NCBI RefSeq assembly: GCF_001580045.1
Contig: NZ_LSZP01000045.1
Location: 1-63,777 of the forward strand
Source of the DNA: Cephaloticoccus capnophilus
Lineage (GTDB): Bacteria; Verrucomicrobiota; Verrucomicrobiia; Opitutales; Opitutaceae
Reading direction: 5' to 3'
DNA: 63,777 bases
The translations under genes and the position numbers were made by a program. The notes beneath the pieces are model-generated. The model was not told the DNA's origin. It made no database searches and saw only the letters and a program-made list of their open reading frames with translations. Of the stretch, positions 35,462 through 43,773 are shown in pieces (the first letter of the stretch is position 1; every line of letters starts with the position of its first letter).

Positions 35462-36490
35462 CTAGGGTCTGTGCAGCCAGTCGATTAGTTCCCTAAACCC
35501 CTGTTCCATCGAGACACGCGGCACGTAACCAAGCTCGCGCCGCGCCGCGCCAATGTCGAACCAGTGGTCCTTCGCCAGCTCGGCAGCGATGAAGCGCGTC
35601 ATTGGAGGCTCGCCGCGCAGAAGAAACGGCAGCGCACGCCAAAGCCCCTCGCAAAACCCACCCAAGCGCAGCGCCCCACGCAGCGAAATCCGCCGCGTCA
35701 CCGACGGCTCTCCGAGCGCGCGCAGTAACCCGTCCACCCAATCCCAAAGCCTCACCGGCTCCCCATCGGTGATGAAATACGGCCGACCGGCCGCAGTGTT
35801 GCGCGCGAAATCTCGGTGAAGCGCAGCCTCTGCCAGCAAGTGCGCATCGACCGCGTTTTCCACATGCACCATGTCCACGCGGTTTTTTCCATCGCCCACG
35901 ATCCGCAGCCGACCGCAGCGGGCTGCTGCCAGTAAACGCGGCACCAAGTGCGGGTCGCCCGCGCCCCAAATCAAATGCGGACGCAGCGCGGCAGTGCGCA
36001 AGTTTTCCGAATTCGCCGCGAGCACTTCGCGCTCGGCAATCGCCTTCGTTAGCGGATACGGGCTCGGGCAACGCGTCGTAAGTGGGAGCGATTCGTCACC
36101 CCCCGCAATGTCTCGCCCGTTGTAAACCACGCTCGGCGTGCTCGTGTAAACTAACCGCGCCACCCCGTGCTCGCGGCAACCCTCAATCACAGCCCGCGTG
36201 CCGAGCACATTGGTTTTGTAAAACTCGGTATAACGGCCCCACACACCCACCTTTGCAGCAGTGTGAAACACCGTCCCCTGCCCCGCGCAAGCCGCCCGCA
36301 CCGCCTGCACATCGTCGAGCGACGCGCAGACAAACCGAACGCCCCGCGAGGCCAACTCGGCATCCGCCCGCCGACTGAGAACCGTGACCCGCCGCTCCTC
36401 AGCGAGCAGCCTCAACACCAACCGTTTCCCCAAAAAACCCGTCCCTCCCGTAACGAGCGTAGAAGAACCGGAAGAAGTGTGGGACGACAT
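35462..36490 (-). CDS. NAD-dependent epimerase/dehydratase, 3-beta-HSD/OleD-like
   Basis: The 342-residue protein (start ATG 36490) is an extended SDR enzyme. The Rossmann motif VTGGTGFLGKRL lies at 13-24, the catalytic pair is YPLTK, and VYTSTPSVVYNG supplies the catalytic Ser/Thr region. Together with the C-terminal PPMTRFIAAELAKDHWFD segment the pattern resembles sterol dehydrogenases and the OleD ketoreductase of long-chain olefin synthesis rather than nucleotide-sugar epimerases. No oleA, oleB or oleC is nearby, so the substrate is open. It starts a minus-strand group with the VUT gene and slyX. Confidence 0.8.
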   Translation of the reverse strand: MSSHTSSGSSTLVTGGTGFLGKRLVLRLLAEERRVTVLSRRADAELASRGVRFVCASLDDVQAVRAACAGQGTVFHTAAKVGVWGRYTEFYKTNVLGTRAVIEGCREHGVARLVYTSTPSVVYNGRDIAGGDESLPLTTRCPSPYPLTKAIAEREVLAANSENLRTAALRPHLIWGAGDPHLVPRLLAAARCGRLRIVGDGKNRVDMVHVENAVDAHLLAEAALHRDFARNTAAGRPYFITDGEPVRLWDWVDGLLRALGEPSVTRRISLRGALRLGGFCEGLWRALPFLLRGEPPMTRFIAAELAKDHWFDIGAARRELGYVPRVSMEQGFRELIDWLHRP

Positions 36491-36597
36491 AGTGCTGAGC
36501 CTTTTCAGGCTCGAAAATGCAGTCAATCCGCATCCCCCCTAAGGGCTGGCATGCAGGAAGCCGTGTTGCCCGAAAACACCAGTCCCGTCGCGGTTCA

Positions 36598-36622
36598 CGT
36601 TTGAAACGGGAACAGCCCCTAG
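36598..36622 (+). repeat. CGTTTGAAACGGGAACAG repeat left of tRNA-Gly
   Basis: This 25-base unit (CGTTTGAAACGGGAACAG plus CCCCTAG) matches the right arm at 12999-13023 in all but one base. It is in the same orientation as the unit at 36879, so the tRNA-Gly gene lies between two direct copies. Confidence 0.8.
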
Positions 36623-36636
36623 CCGCTCAATCCTCA

Positions 36637-36711
36637 TGGTGCGGGCAGAGGGAATCGAACCCTCCTCTCATGCTTGGGAAGCACGCATAATAGCCGATAT
36701 ACTATGCCCGC
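36637..36711 (-). tRNA. tRNA-Gly (CCC)
   Basis: Read on the minus strand the acceptor GCGGGCA pairs with TGCCCGC, the anticodon stem CGTGC/GCATG holds loop TTCCCAA with anticodon CCC, and the T arm has GGGTTCGATTCCC. The discriminator A and an encoded CCA (36637-36639) complete it. The anticodon stem has one G-T pair. Confidence 0.95.
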
Positions 36712-36827
36712 AGAGGTTTTGCCAAAGGCAGATGCGACAGCAAGCAGGTGCGCGGCTCTTGGCAAGTCAGCAATCGCGATAAAGCCTAAAGCTCGAGCTG
36801 ATTTGCCCACTTGGGCGCGGGCTCGGC

Positions 36828-36903
36828 GGCGAGCGTGCGCAGCACACGTGAGTGGCGAGCCGCGAGCCAGATGCCTCGCGTTTGAAACGCGAACAGCCCC
36901 TAA
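36828..36903. repeat. Copy of the 12.9-kb element's inner segment with a CGTTTGAAACG end
   Basis: Positions 36828-36875 match 12911-12958 at 47 of 48 bases. Then follows CGTTTGAAACGCGAACAG with CCCCTAA (36879-36903), where the related copies read GGGAACAG. The remainder of the 459-base stretch 36491-36949 that is neither tRNA nor repeat (36712-36827 and 36904-36949) shows no gene. Confidence 0.8.
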
Positions 36904-36949
36904 GTCCGAGCGTGTGAGCGCACGCGTTCGCCTCCCGTGACCTCGCCTA

Positions 36950-37594
36950 TCACGTATAATCGCGGCGCGCTTCGAGCGCGCTTTTAAGCGTCACTGAGTC
37001 GGCGTAGAGAACGCCGCCGCCACTCGGGAGCCCGAAACCGATTCGGGTAACGGTAACGGACGAAGGCCTTGAGGTCGCCGCCTCGGGCACGTGGGCTGTC
37101 GTTGATCGCGTCACTTCGGTGACTTGAGCGGTGAGGTAGTGGCAGGTGGCCTCGGCTTCGACGTCGCCGGAGAGCGCGAGGACGAGTTCGCGGATTTCGC
37201 CCGCAGCAAGCCGCGCAAGGAGTGGGCTTAGGTGCAGGTCTTCGGGGCCGATTCCCTGAATCGGCGAGAGTTTGCCGTGGAGCACGTGGTAAGTGCCGCG
37301 ATAGGCGCCGCTGCGTTCGATGGCGACGAGGTCGGGCACTTGCTCGACGACGCAAACGAGGCCGTGGTCGCGGGTCGGGTCGGCACAGATGGGGCAGAGC
37401 TCGGCTTCGGCAAGATTTCCGCAGCGGGTGCAGCGGCGCACAGAGCGAGCGGCCTCGTCGAGCGCCGCGACGAGTCGGGGCAGCCGTTCTTGTTTTTCGA
37501 CAAGCAGGTGCAGTGCTATCCGCTCCGCCGAGCGGTGGCCCAGCCCGGGGAGCTGCTTCAGGGTTTTTAGTAAATGCTCAAAACTCGGCGTCAC
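36950..37594 (-). CDS. recR: Recombination protein RecR
   Basis: RecR works with RecF and RecO to load RecA at single-strand gaps. The 214-residue product has the helix-hairpin-helix start (LKQLPGLGHRSAERIALHLL), a four-cysteine zinc motif (CTRCGN..CPIC at about 56-72) and a Toprim domain (LVCVVEQVPDLVAIERSGAYRGTYHVLHG, in parts). The C-terminal ending GLPSGGGVLYADSVTLKSAL is typical. It is somewhat longer than the usual 198 residues owing to a threonine/serine-rich stretch near 165-180. It follows ybaB, the classic recR neighbour. Confidence 0.95.
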   Translation of the reverse strand: MTPSFEHLLKTLKQLPGLGHRSAERIALHLLVEKQERLPRLVAALDEAARSVRRCTRCGNLAEAELCPICADPTRDHGLVCVVEQVPDLVAIERSGAYRGTYHVLHGKLSPIQGIGPEDLHLSPLLARLAAGEIRELVLALSGDVEAEATCHYLTAQVTEVTRSTTAHVPEAATSRPSSVTVTRIGFGLPSGGGVLYADSVTLKSALEARRDYT

Positions 37595-37615
37595 AGTCGC
37601 AGACTGTTTTTATCT

Positions 37616-37633
37616 AGCGGGAACAGGCCCTAG
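37616..37633 (+). repeat. Partial CGGGAACAG-CCCTAG repeat between recR and ybaB
   Basis: AGCGGGAACAGGCCCTAG matches the second half of the 25-base unit. The CGTTTGAAA half is replaced by a CAGACTGTTTTTATCT block related to GAGTAAAAGAGTCTGCGAC on the opposite strand near 58100. It occupies the 40-base gap between ybaB and recR. Confidence 0.55.
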
Positions 37634-37634
37634 G

Positions 37635-37943
37635 TCACATCAGCCCGGGCATGGAGAAACCGGAGGTCACTTTTTGCATCTCGGCTTCGTTGTAGGTTTT
37701 GGCTTGACCGGCGGCGTCTTGGATCGCGCCAAGGATCGTTTCGGAGACGAAGGCGGGCTCTTCTTTCAAGAACTCGGGATCGAGACTGAGCGAGAGAAAG
37801 CGGCCGTTGCCGTTGACCTTGACCTGCACCGCGCCGCCACCGCTACTGACTTCGATTTCGTGCGCGTCGAGTTGAGCTTGGAGGGCTTCGACGCCGCGCT
37901 GCATTTTCTGGGCTTGTTTGAGGAGTTTTCCGAGTCCGGCCAT
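37635..37943 (-). CDS. ybaB: YbaB/EbfC family nucleoid-associated protein
   Basis: The 102-residue protein has the family opening MAGLGKLLKQAQKMQRGVE, a central sheet (GGGAVQVKVNGNGRFLSLSLDPE, in parts) and a C-terminal helix. YbaB/EbfC dimers bind DNA and shape the nucleoid. The usual order ybaB-recR is kept, 40 bases apart. Length is normal. Confidence 0.93.
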   Translation of the reverse strand: MAGLGKLLKQAQKMQRGVEALQAQLDAHEIEVSSGGGAVQVKVNGNGRFLSLSLDPEFLKEEPAFVSETILGAIQDAAGQAKTYNEAEMQKVTSGFSMPGLM

Positions 37944-38000
37944 GTGAAGAAAAGAGGATTAGGTTTAGGCGAAGGGTGGATCTGAGCGAAGCAGGGAGAC

Positions 38001-38972
38001 TTAGTGCGACAACATTTTGGCGTAGCCCGCGCGATAATCGGGGTAGCGGGGCTGCCAGCCGATTTCGCGTTTGAGGCGGACATTGGAAATGATGCGGTCC
38101 AAAACTTGACGAGAGGAACGTTGAGCCGCGGAAACGGTGGCAGTTTTAGCGGAATCAGGGGAAATGGGGCCGACTTGCTCGGCGAGCCAGGTGAGGACTT
38201 CGCATTTAGGCGCGGGAGCGTCGTCGGCCACGTTGTAAACCCGGTTTGCGAATGTAGCGGGCGCAGCAAAAGCCGCCCAAATCGCCGCTGCTGCGTCTTC
38301 GACATGGACGAGATTGAGCCGCTGTGAAACGGGGCCGAGTGAAGGCGCGTTTTTCAAAACTTGGTCCAGCAAATGGCTGCGGCCCGGGCCATAGAGTCCG
38401 GCGAGCCGCAAGATGAACCAGCGCTTGGGCGCGGGCGGGCAATCGCGCTGTAAGCGTTGCTCGGCGGCAGTGAGGATGCCCGCGCGGGTGTTGGTGTCGG
38501 GCGGCACAGTCGGCGAATCTTCATCGACGACGGCTCCCCCGCCCTGCGGGTAAACACTGGTGCTGCTCGTGTAAACGATGGTGCCGACGCGCTCGGCGTC
38601 TCGGAGCCAGCGAGTAAGCGAGCGCATCCCATCGACGTAGCTGCGACGGCGCGCAGCGAGTTTGTCTTCGCTGGCAGAGGCTGGGGAGAGCGCCGCTCGC
38701 GCGGCGGCGGAGGCAGCTCCCGAAGAAACGCAGTTGAGGACGTAATCGACTTCGCGCGGCGCGAGCGCGTGCCAATCCTCCGAGGCGAGGTCAGCCACGA
38801 TGACGCCGAGCCCTTGCGCGCGGAGCGCGACGGCGTGGGTCTCGTTTCGCGTGAGGGCGGTGACGCGCATGCCGCGCCAAAGGGCTTCGCGAGCGACGTA
38901 CTGGCCGAGGTAGCCGCAACCGAGAATGAGGAGGTGTTTTTGCACAAAAAGAGGCTGCGTGTCGCGGGGCAT
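38001..38972 (-). CDS. NAD(P)-binding SDR protein, YeeZ-like
   Basis: The 323-residue protein has a Rossmann motif LILGCGYLGQYVAREA near 14-29 and the SDR-like segments VLNCVSS, IVYTSSTSVYPQGGG and RLAGLYGPGRSHLLDQVL. It is an atypical SDR of the YeeZ type and has no clear YxxxK. The enzyme activity is not known. The listed ATG start lies only 20 bases from the divergent DJ-1 gene start. A GTG at 38945 would begin VQKHLLILGCG and is a good alternative. Confidence 0.78.
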   Translation of the reverse strand: MPRDTQPLFVQKHLLILGCGYLGQYVAREALWRGMRVTALTRNETHAVALRAQGLGVIVADLASEDWHALAPREVDYVLNCVSSGAASAAARAALSPASASEDKLAARRRSYVDGMRSLTRWLRDAERVGTIVYTSSTSVYPQGGGAVVDEDSPTVPPDTNTRAGILTAAEQRLQRDCPPAPKRWFILRLAGLYGPGRSHLLDQVLKNAPSLGPVSQRLNLVHVEDAAAAIWAAFAAPATFANRVYNVADDAPAPKCEVLTWLAEQVGPISPDSAKTATVSAAQRSSRQVLDRIISNVRLKREIGWQPRYPDYRAGYAKMLSH

Positions 38973-38992
38973 TGTGATTGCGAGTGGAGGCT

Positions 38993-39622
38993 ATGGCTAA
39001 GGTGCTCGCAATCCTCACGGATGGATTTGAAGAAATTGAAGCGGTCGCGCCAATCGACCTACTCCGCCGCGCGGGAGTAGAGGTCACGATCGCCGCAGTG
39101 ACGGCGCGCGAGACTAGAGAACGCGGAGCCGAATCGCTCGCCGTGACCGGTCGCTGTGGAATGGTTTTGCAAGCAGAGTGCCTACTGGCGGAGGCGCTCG
39201 CTGCGGGGAAAACGCCCTACGACTGCGTTTTCCTGCCCGGCGGGCCGGGCGTAAAAACGTTGCGAGCGAGCGCGCTCGTGCTCGACACGCTGCGGCAGCA
39301 CCACGCAAGCGGACGCGTGCTCGCGGCAATCTGCGCGGCGCCGCTCGTGCTTCTTGATGCGGGGATTTTACAGGGGAGACGCTACACCGCGCACGGCTCA
39401 GTCGTAGACGAGTTGCCGGAGATTTTGGCAAACGAGGCAGTAGTCGTAGACGAAGGTGGAGCAAGCGACACAGGCGCAGCGGGTAGCCCGATCGTGACTT
39501 CGCGCGGCGCGGGGACGGCGCTGGAGTTTGGCTTAGTGCTCGTGGAGCAGTTGGCGGGCCGCACATGCGCGGAGCGAGTCGCACGCGAAATCCACTTCGG
39601 ACATTGTACGCCAACCAAATGA
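38993..39622 (+). CDS. DJ-1/PfpI family protein
   Basis: The 209-residue protein opens MAKVLAILTDGFEEIEAVAPIDLLRRAG, as in DJ-1/YajL/ThiJ proteins, with the conserved Glu in GFEEIE. The nucleophile elbow VLAAICAAPLVLLDAG holds the reactive cysteine, followed by a YTAHGSV segment. YajL-type members protect proteins from oxidation or glycation damage, and the precise activity is disputed in the family. The start at 38993 is preferred over 38978 because it gives the family N-terminus. It is divergent from the YeeZ-like gene. Confidence 0.9.
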   Translation: MAKVLAILTDGFEEIEAVAPIDLLRRAGVEVTIAAVTARETRERGAESLAVTGRCGMVLQAECLLAEALAAGKTPYDCVFLPGGPGVKTLRASALVLDTLRQHHASGRVLAAICAAPLVLLDAGILQGRRYTAHGSVVDELPEILANEAVVVDEGGASDTGAAGSPIVTSRGAGTALEFGLVLVEQLAGRTCAERVAREIHFGHCTPTK

Positions 39623-39798
39623 AGTTGCCTAACTTAGGGAAAGTCCTGAAGGCTCCGCGGCTCTTTTCCGTCAAGACGGTAAAGCTACGCAATGCGCGGC
39701 ATACCCGAACTCGTTTTCAGCCAAAACACTCTCCAACTGGGAAGTGACGGGGCGAAGCTCGGAAAAATCAGGCGGCGCAAGGCGGGATAATTAAACCA

Positions 39799-41733
39799 AT
39801 GTGCGGGATAGCGGGATTTATTAGCGCAAAGGCAGGCGAGGAGGAACTGGAGCGGGCGGTTGCGCAGATGTGCGCGGCGATGCAGCACCGCGGGCCCGAT
39901 GATGAAGGCCAGTTCGTAGGGCAAGGCGCGGCGCTCGGAATGCGACGGCTCGCGATCTTCGACCCCGCCCACGGCAAACAGCCGATGGCGAGTGCCGATG
40001 GCCGCTACTGGCTCGTCCTCAATGGCGCGATTGTGAATCACCCCGAGCTGCGCAGCGAGTTGGCCCGCCTCGGACATGTATTTCGCAGCGAGTGCGATAC
40101 GGAGGTTCTGCTGGCCGCCTACGTGCAATGGGGCGCGGCGTGTTTGCCGCGACTGCGCGGGATGTTCGCCTTTGCGGTGTGGGATACGCGCGCCCAGGTG
40201 CTGTTTGCCGCGCGAGATGCGTTGGGCATCAAACCGCTCTACTACACACGCCGCCCGGGCGGCGGGCTGCTCTTTGCCTCGGAGTTGCGCGCGCTAGTCG
40301 CCAGTGGGCAGGTCTCGCGCGAGCTCGATCCGGCGGCGCTCGGCGAGTACCTCGCGTGGTCAACCGTCCCTGCACCACGCACGATTTATAACGGATGCGC
40401 CGCACTGTTGCCGGGCCATAGGCTCTCTTGCGACCGGCTGGGGCGTGTGCGGACTGAGCCGTGGTGGCAATTCCCCGAGCTTGATCCGCGTGACGCGCAG
40501 CGCGGCAGTGGGAAGGATCTCGTGGATACGGCAGCGCATGAAACGTTTCGCCGCCACTTGCGCTCGCGGCTCGAAGAGGTGGCGCGCCTCTATGCGCGAA
40601 GCGATGTGCCGCTCGGGGCATTTTTATCGGGCGGCTTGGATTCTTCGGCTTGTGTCGCACTCCTGCGGCACACGGGAGCACAGCAGTTAAAAACCTTTTC
40701 CATCGTCTTCGATGAGGCGGGCTACTCCGAAGAAAACTCGGCGAAGGTGACGGCGGAAGCCCTCGGCACCGAGCATCACGAACTGCGGCTCACTGGCGCG
40801 AGAGTGGCAGCCGACTTGCCGAGGATTTTAGGCTGCTTTGACCAGCCGGGAGGCGACGGAGTGAACACGTATTACGCGAGCCTCGCGGCCAAAGAGGGCG
40901 GCGTCACCGTGGCGGTTTCGGGCTTGGGCGGCGACGAGCTTTTTGGCGGATATCCGTCGTTTAAAGACGTGCCGAAGCTCGCGCGTTGGCTGCCGCGCTG
41001 GCGAATGCTGCCAGTGCGATTGCGGCAACTCATCGTCGCGCGACTGCGAGGCCGAGCGGACATGCGCTCGCGGCTTTTAGGCGATTGGCTGGGCACAGGG
41101 CGCGACATTCACGAGTTGGCGGCGATGCGGCGGCGTTCCTTTGCGGAAACGCAGCGGCTCGCACTCCTCGCGCCCGAAGCGCGGAGGCACGCAGAACGGC
41201 TCGGGCCACTGCATCCGTTAATCGACAGCCTCCCCTTGGAATTGGGCAGCGCAGACGACTTTCAAATCATCAGCGCGTGGGAGCTGCGCAGCTACATGAG
41301 CGACATCCTGCTGCGCGATAGTGACAGCTTTAGCATGGCGCACTCGCTGGAGCTGCGCGTTCCTTTGATTGATAGCGGGCTCGTCGAGTGGCTGTGGGCG
41401 CAGCCTACCGCGCTCAAATACGACCCGCGCGTCACAAAGTGGGGGCTGGCGGAGGCAACGCGCGACCTGCTGCCGCGCGCCATCCTTGAGCGCAAAAAAC
41501 AGGGTTTCAGCCTACCTTTTCCGCTTTGGATGCGCGGGCCGCTGAGGCCGTTTTTGGAGGAGTGCTTTTCGCTAAAAACGCTGGGCGAGTGTCCGTGGTT
41601 AACCGCTTCGGTCGCGCGGGCCATGTGGGAACACTTTATTAACGGCAACGATTCGCGCGCGTGGTCGCGGCTGTGGTCGCTGGCGATGTTGATCGCGTTT
41701 TGCCAAAGACGAGTAGCGGGAGGGCTTCAATGA
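39799..41733 (+). CDS. asnB: Glutamine-dependent asparagine synthetase-like amidotransferase
   Basis: The 644-residue protein has an N-terminal class II glutaminase domain (Cys2 nucleophile in MCGIAGF, RGPDDEGQF, RLAIFD) and a C-terminal synthetase domain with the PP-loop FLSGGLDSSACVALL near 275-289 and GLGGDELFGGYP near 375. AsnB makes asparagine from aspartate, ATP and glutamine. Related proteins in polysaccharide clusters may instead amidate sugars or lipids. It opens the surface polysaccharide cluster, and the first glycosyltransferase gene overlaps its stop (ATGA). The 176-base gap before it contains a short CCGTC/GACGG hairpin. Confidence 0.88.
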   Translation: MCGIAGFISAKAGEEELERAVAQMCAAMQHRGPDDEGQFVGQGAALGMRRLAIFDPAHGKQPMASADGRYWLVLNGAIVNHPELRSELARLGHVFRSECDTEVLLAAYVQWGAACLPRLRGMFAFAVWDTRAQVLFAARDALGIKPLYYTRRPGGGLLFASELRALVASGQVSRELDPAALGEYLAWSTVPAPRTIYNGCAALLPGHRLSCDRLGRVRTEPWWQFPELDPRDAQRGSGKDLVDTAAHETFRRHLRSRLEEVARLYARSDVPLGAFLSGGLDSSACVALLRHTGAQQLKTFSIVFDEAGYSEENSAKVTAEALGTEHHELRLTGARVAADLPRILGCFDQPGGDGVNTYYASLAAKEGGVTVAVSGLGGDELFGGYPSFKDVPKLARWLPRWRMLPVRLRQLIVARLRGRADMRSRLLGDWLGTGRDIHELAAMRRRSFAETQRLALLAPEARRHAERLGPLHPLIDSLPLELGSADDFQIISAWELRSYMSDILLRDSDSFSMAHSLELRVPLIDSGLVEWLWAQPTALKYDPRVTKWGLAEATRDLLPRAILERKKQGFSLPFPLWMRGPLRPFLEECFSLKTLGECPWLTASVARAMWEHFINGNDSRAWSRLWSLAMLIAFCQRRVAGGLQ

Positions 41734-42827
41734 AGGTGCTACTGCTGTCTCCTGCGATGTTTGGGCGCGAGGGCGGAATTGAGCGACTGATGCGGCTCTA
41801 CCTCAAGGCACTCGGGGAGATTTGTGAGCAGGAGGCAGGCACTGTGGAGTCGTTGTGCTTGAGCGACGGGCGCGGCGGAACGGGCCCAGGCCTGTTAACG
41901 GCTTACTCGGGAAAATCTCTGAGGCAGCATCGGGGCTTCGCGCACAACAAACTGCGCTTTGCGCTGGCTGTGCTGCGCCGGGCGCGCGGCAGCGATTTAA
42001 TCGTTTGCGGGCATATCAACCAATTGATCGTGGCACGAGTCGCGCGACTGCTTAACCGCAAGTTACGCTACTGCGTCGTCGCTCACGGAATCGAGGTTTG
42101 GCGCCCCTACGGATTACTTGAGCGCTGGGCGCTGCGCGGGGCAGACCGCATCTTCTGCGTTAGCGAGTTTACGCGTGGCCAAATGCTGCGTTTTGATAAG
42201 CGGCTTACGCCGAGTCGGCTAAAGGTCGTGCCTAACGCGCTCGACCCGCAGTTAGCGGGCAAGGACAGCGGCGCGGGGCACAACCCGCCCGCCGCGCAGC
42301 GCAGGCCCACGATCCTAAGCGTGGGGCGGCTCACGCGCAGCGATTCGTATAAAGGCTTCGATACCTTGATTGAAGCGATGCCAGCGGTTTTAGGCGAATA
42401 CACCGAAGCGCGGCTGCGAATCGTAGGCACTGGAGATGACCTCCCGCGTTTGCGGGCGCTCGCGGCCGAGTGCGGAGTGGCCCACGCCGTGCACTTCCTC
42501 AGTCGTGTAGGTGATGAGGCACTACGTGCAGAATATGCCGAGTGCAGCGTGTTTGCACTGCCAAGCCGGTCGGAAGGATTCGGCCTCGTTTACCTAGAAG
42601 CCTTGACTCAGGGGAAGCCCTGTATCGGCGCAAAAGCGGGCGCCGCCCTCGAAGTAATTGGTGAGACAGGCGGGCTCTGCGTCGGTTATGGAAACGTGGC
42701 GGAGTTGACTGCCGCGATCGTCGAGCTGCAGCGCCACCCGCCTGAAGCGGTCGCGCTGCGAGACCGCGCACAAGAGTTTTCCTTTGAGCGTTTTCACGAG
42801 CGCTTAGCTGAGGCGCTCCCGCGCTAA
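41730..42827 (+). CDS. Glycosyltransferase family 4
   Basis: The 365-residue GT-B enzyme starts MKVLLLSPAMFGREGGIERLM with the glycine-rich acceptor loop. The donor domain has ILSVGRLTRSDSYKGFDTLIEA, RIVGTGDDLPRL and the EX7E-type segment SRSEGFGLVYLEALTQGKPC, where two glutamates contact the nucleotide sugar. It probably adds a sugar to the growing lipid-linked chain on the cytosolic face. The start ATG overlaps the asnB stop. Sugar and linkage unknown. Confidence 0.88.
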   Translation: MKVLLLSPAMFGREGGIERLMRLYLKALGEICEQEAGTVESLCLSDGRGGTGPGLLTAYSGKSLRQHRGFAHNKLRFALAVLRRARGSDLIVCGHINQLIVARVARLLNRKLRYCVVAHGIEVWRPYGLLERWALRGADRIFCVSEFTRGQMLRFDKRLTPSRLKVVPNALDPQLAGKDSGAGHNPPAAQRRPTILSVGRLTRSDSYKGFDTLIEAMPAVLGEYTEARLRIVGTGDDLPRLRALAAECGVAHAVHFLSRVGDEALRAEYAECSVFALPSRSEGFGLVYLEALTQGKPCIGAKAGAALEVIGETGGLCVGYGNVAELTAAIVELQRHPPEAVALRDRAQEFSFERFHERLAEALPR

Positions 42828-42861
42828 AGAGGCACACGCAAGTTTCAGTTTATTTTTTTCG

Positions 42862-43731
42862 GTGAGCACCCATTCACAAACACCCACCCTTTCAAGTAAC
42901 GCGGCCTCCGCCACCTCGCACGAACTCGTCATTGAGGCAGGACGGAGCGAGCGGCACTACTACCTCGACCTATGGCGTTACCGCGAGCTGCTCGGCTTCC
43001 TCGCATGGCGCGACATCATGGTGCGCTACAAGCAGGCCGCACTCGGTGTTGCGTGGGCCATTATCCAGCCGGTTATCCAAGTCACGCTGCTGACTTTCGT
43101 ATTTGGGAAGCTCGCAGGAATGCCCGATGGCGGCGTCCCCTACCCCTTGATCGTAATCTGCGGGACGCTCGCGTGGCAGTTTTTCGCGACGGCGTTCTCC
43201 GGTGCCGGCCAGAGCCTCGTCTCGAACACGAACTTAATTAGCAAAGTGTATTTCCCACGGCTGGTCATCCCGATGGCCGCGCTCGGCGTCGCGCTCGTAG
43301 ATTTCGCAATCACGCTCGCCCTCGCCCTGCCTGTTATTCTGCTCTTGGGGCCGGGGATCGGCTGGCAACTCGCATGCCTGCCACTGTTTATCCTGCTCGG
43401 GCTACTTATCTCGCTGGGCGCAGGGCTATGGATCGCCGCACTGACGGTCCGATTTCGCGACTTTCGGTTTATCACACCGTTTCTGATGCAGGTCGGCGTG
43501 TTTGTGACGCCGGTGGGATTTCGCACCGACATCTTGCCCGGCTGGCAAAGCCTCCTCGCGCTCAACCCACTCGCCGGACTCGTCGATGGGGTGCGCTGGT
43601 GTCTGCTCGGCGGGCACACCCAGCTCTACCTGCCTGGGCTGGGGATTTCACTCATCGTCACCGCCGCACTGCTCCTCTCGGGACTCTGGTATTTCCGCCG
43701 AGTCGAACGGCAATTTGCCGACATCATCTAA
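42862..43731 (+). CDS. wzm: ABC-2 type polysaccharide exporter permease (Wzm type)
   Basis: The 289-residue protein has six membrane helices. After a 40-residue polar start with YYLDLWRYRELLGFLAWRDIMVRYKQAALG (in parts), the segment LGVAWAIIQPVIQVTLLTFVFG and the ending LNPLAGLVDGVRWCLLG are diagnostic of Wzm-type permeases of polysaccharide exporters. It forms the channel through which a lipid-linked glycan crosses the inner membrane. The start is GTG at 42862. The ATPase gene wzt follows after 42 bases. Confidence 0.9.
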   Translation: MSTHSQTPTLSSNAASATSHELVIEAGRSERHYYLDLWRYRELLGFLAWRDIMVRYKQAALGVAWAIIQPVIQVTLLTFVFGKLAGMPDGGVPYPLIVICGTLAWQFFATAFSGAGQSLVSNTNLISKVYFPRLVIPMAALGVALVDFAITLALALPVILLLGPGIGWQLACLPLFILLGLLISLGAGLWIAALTVRFRDFRFITPFLMQVGVFVTPVGFRTDILPGWQSLLALNPLAGLVDGVRWCLLGGHTQLYLPGLGISLIVTAALLLSGLWYFRRVERQFADII

Positions 43732-43773
43732 GGCCGCCTCCCCGCACTGGCAAAAGCCTCACTCTCCTCCTCC

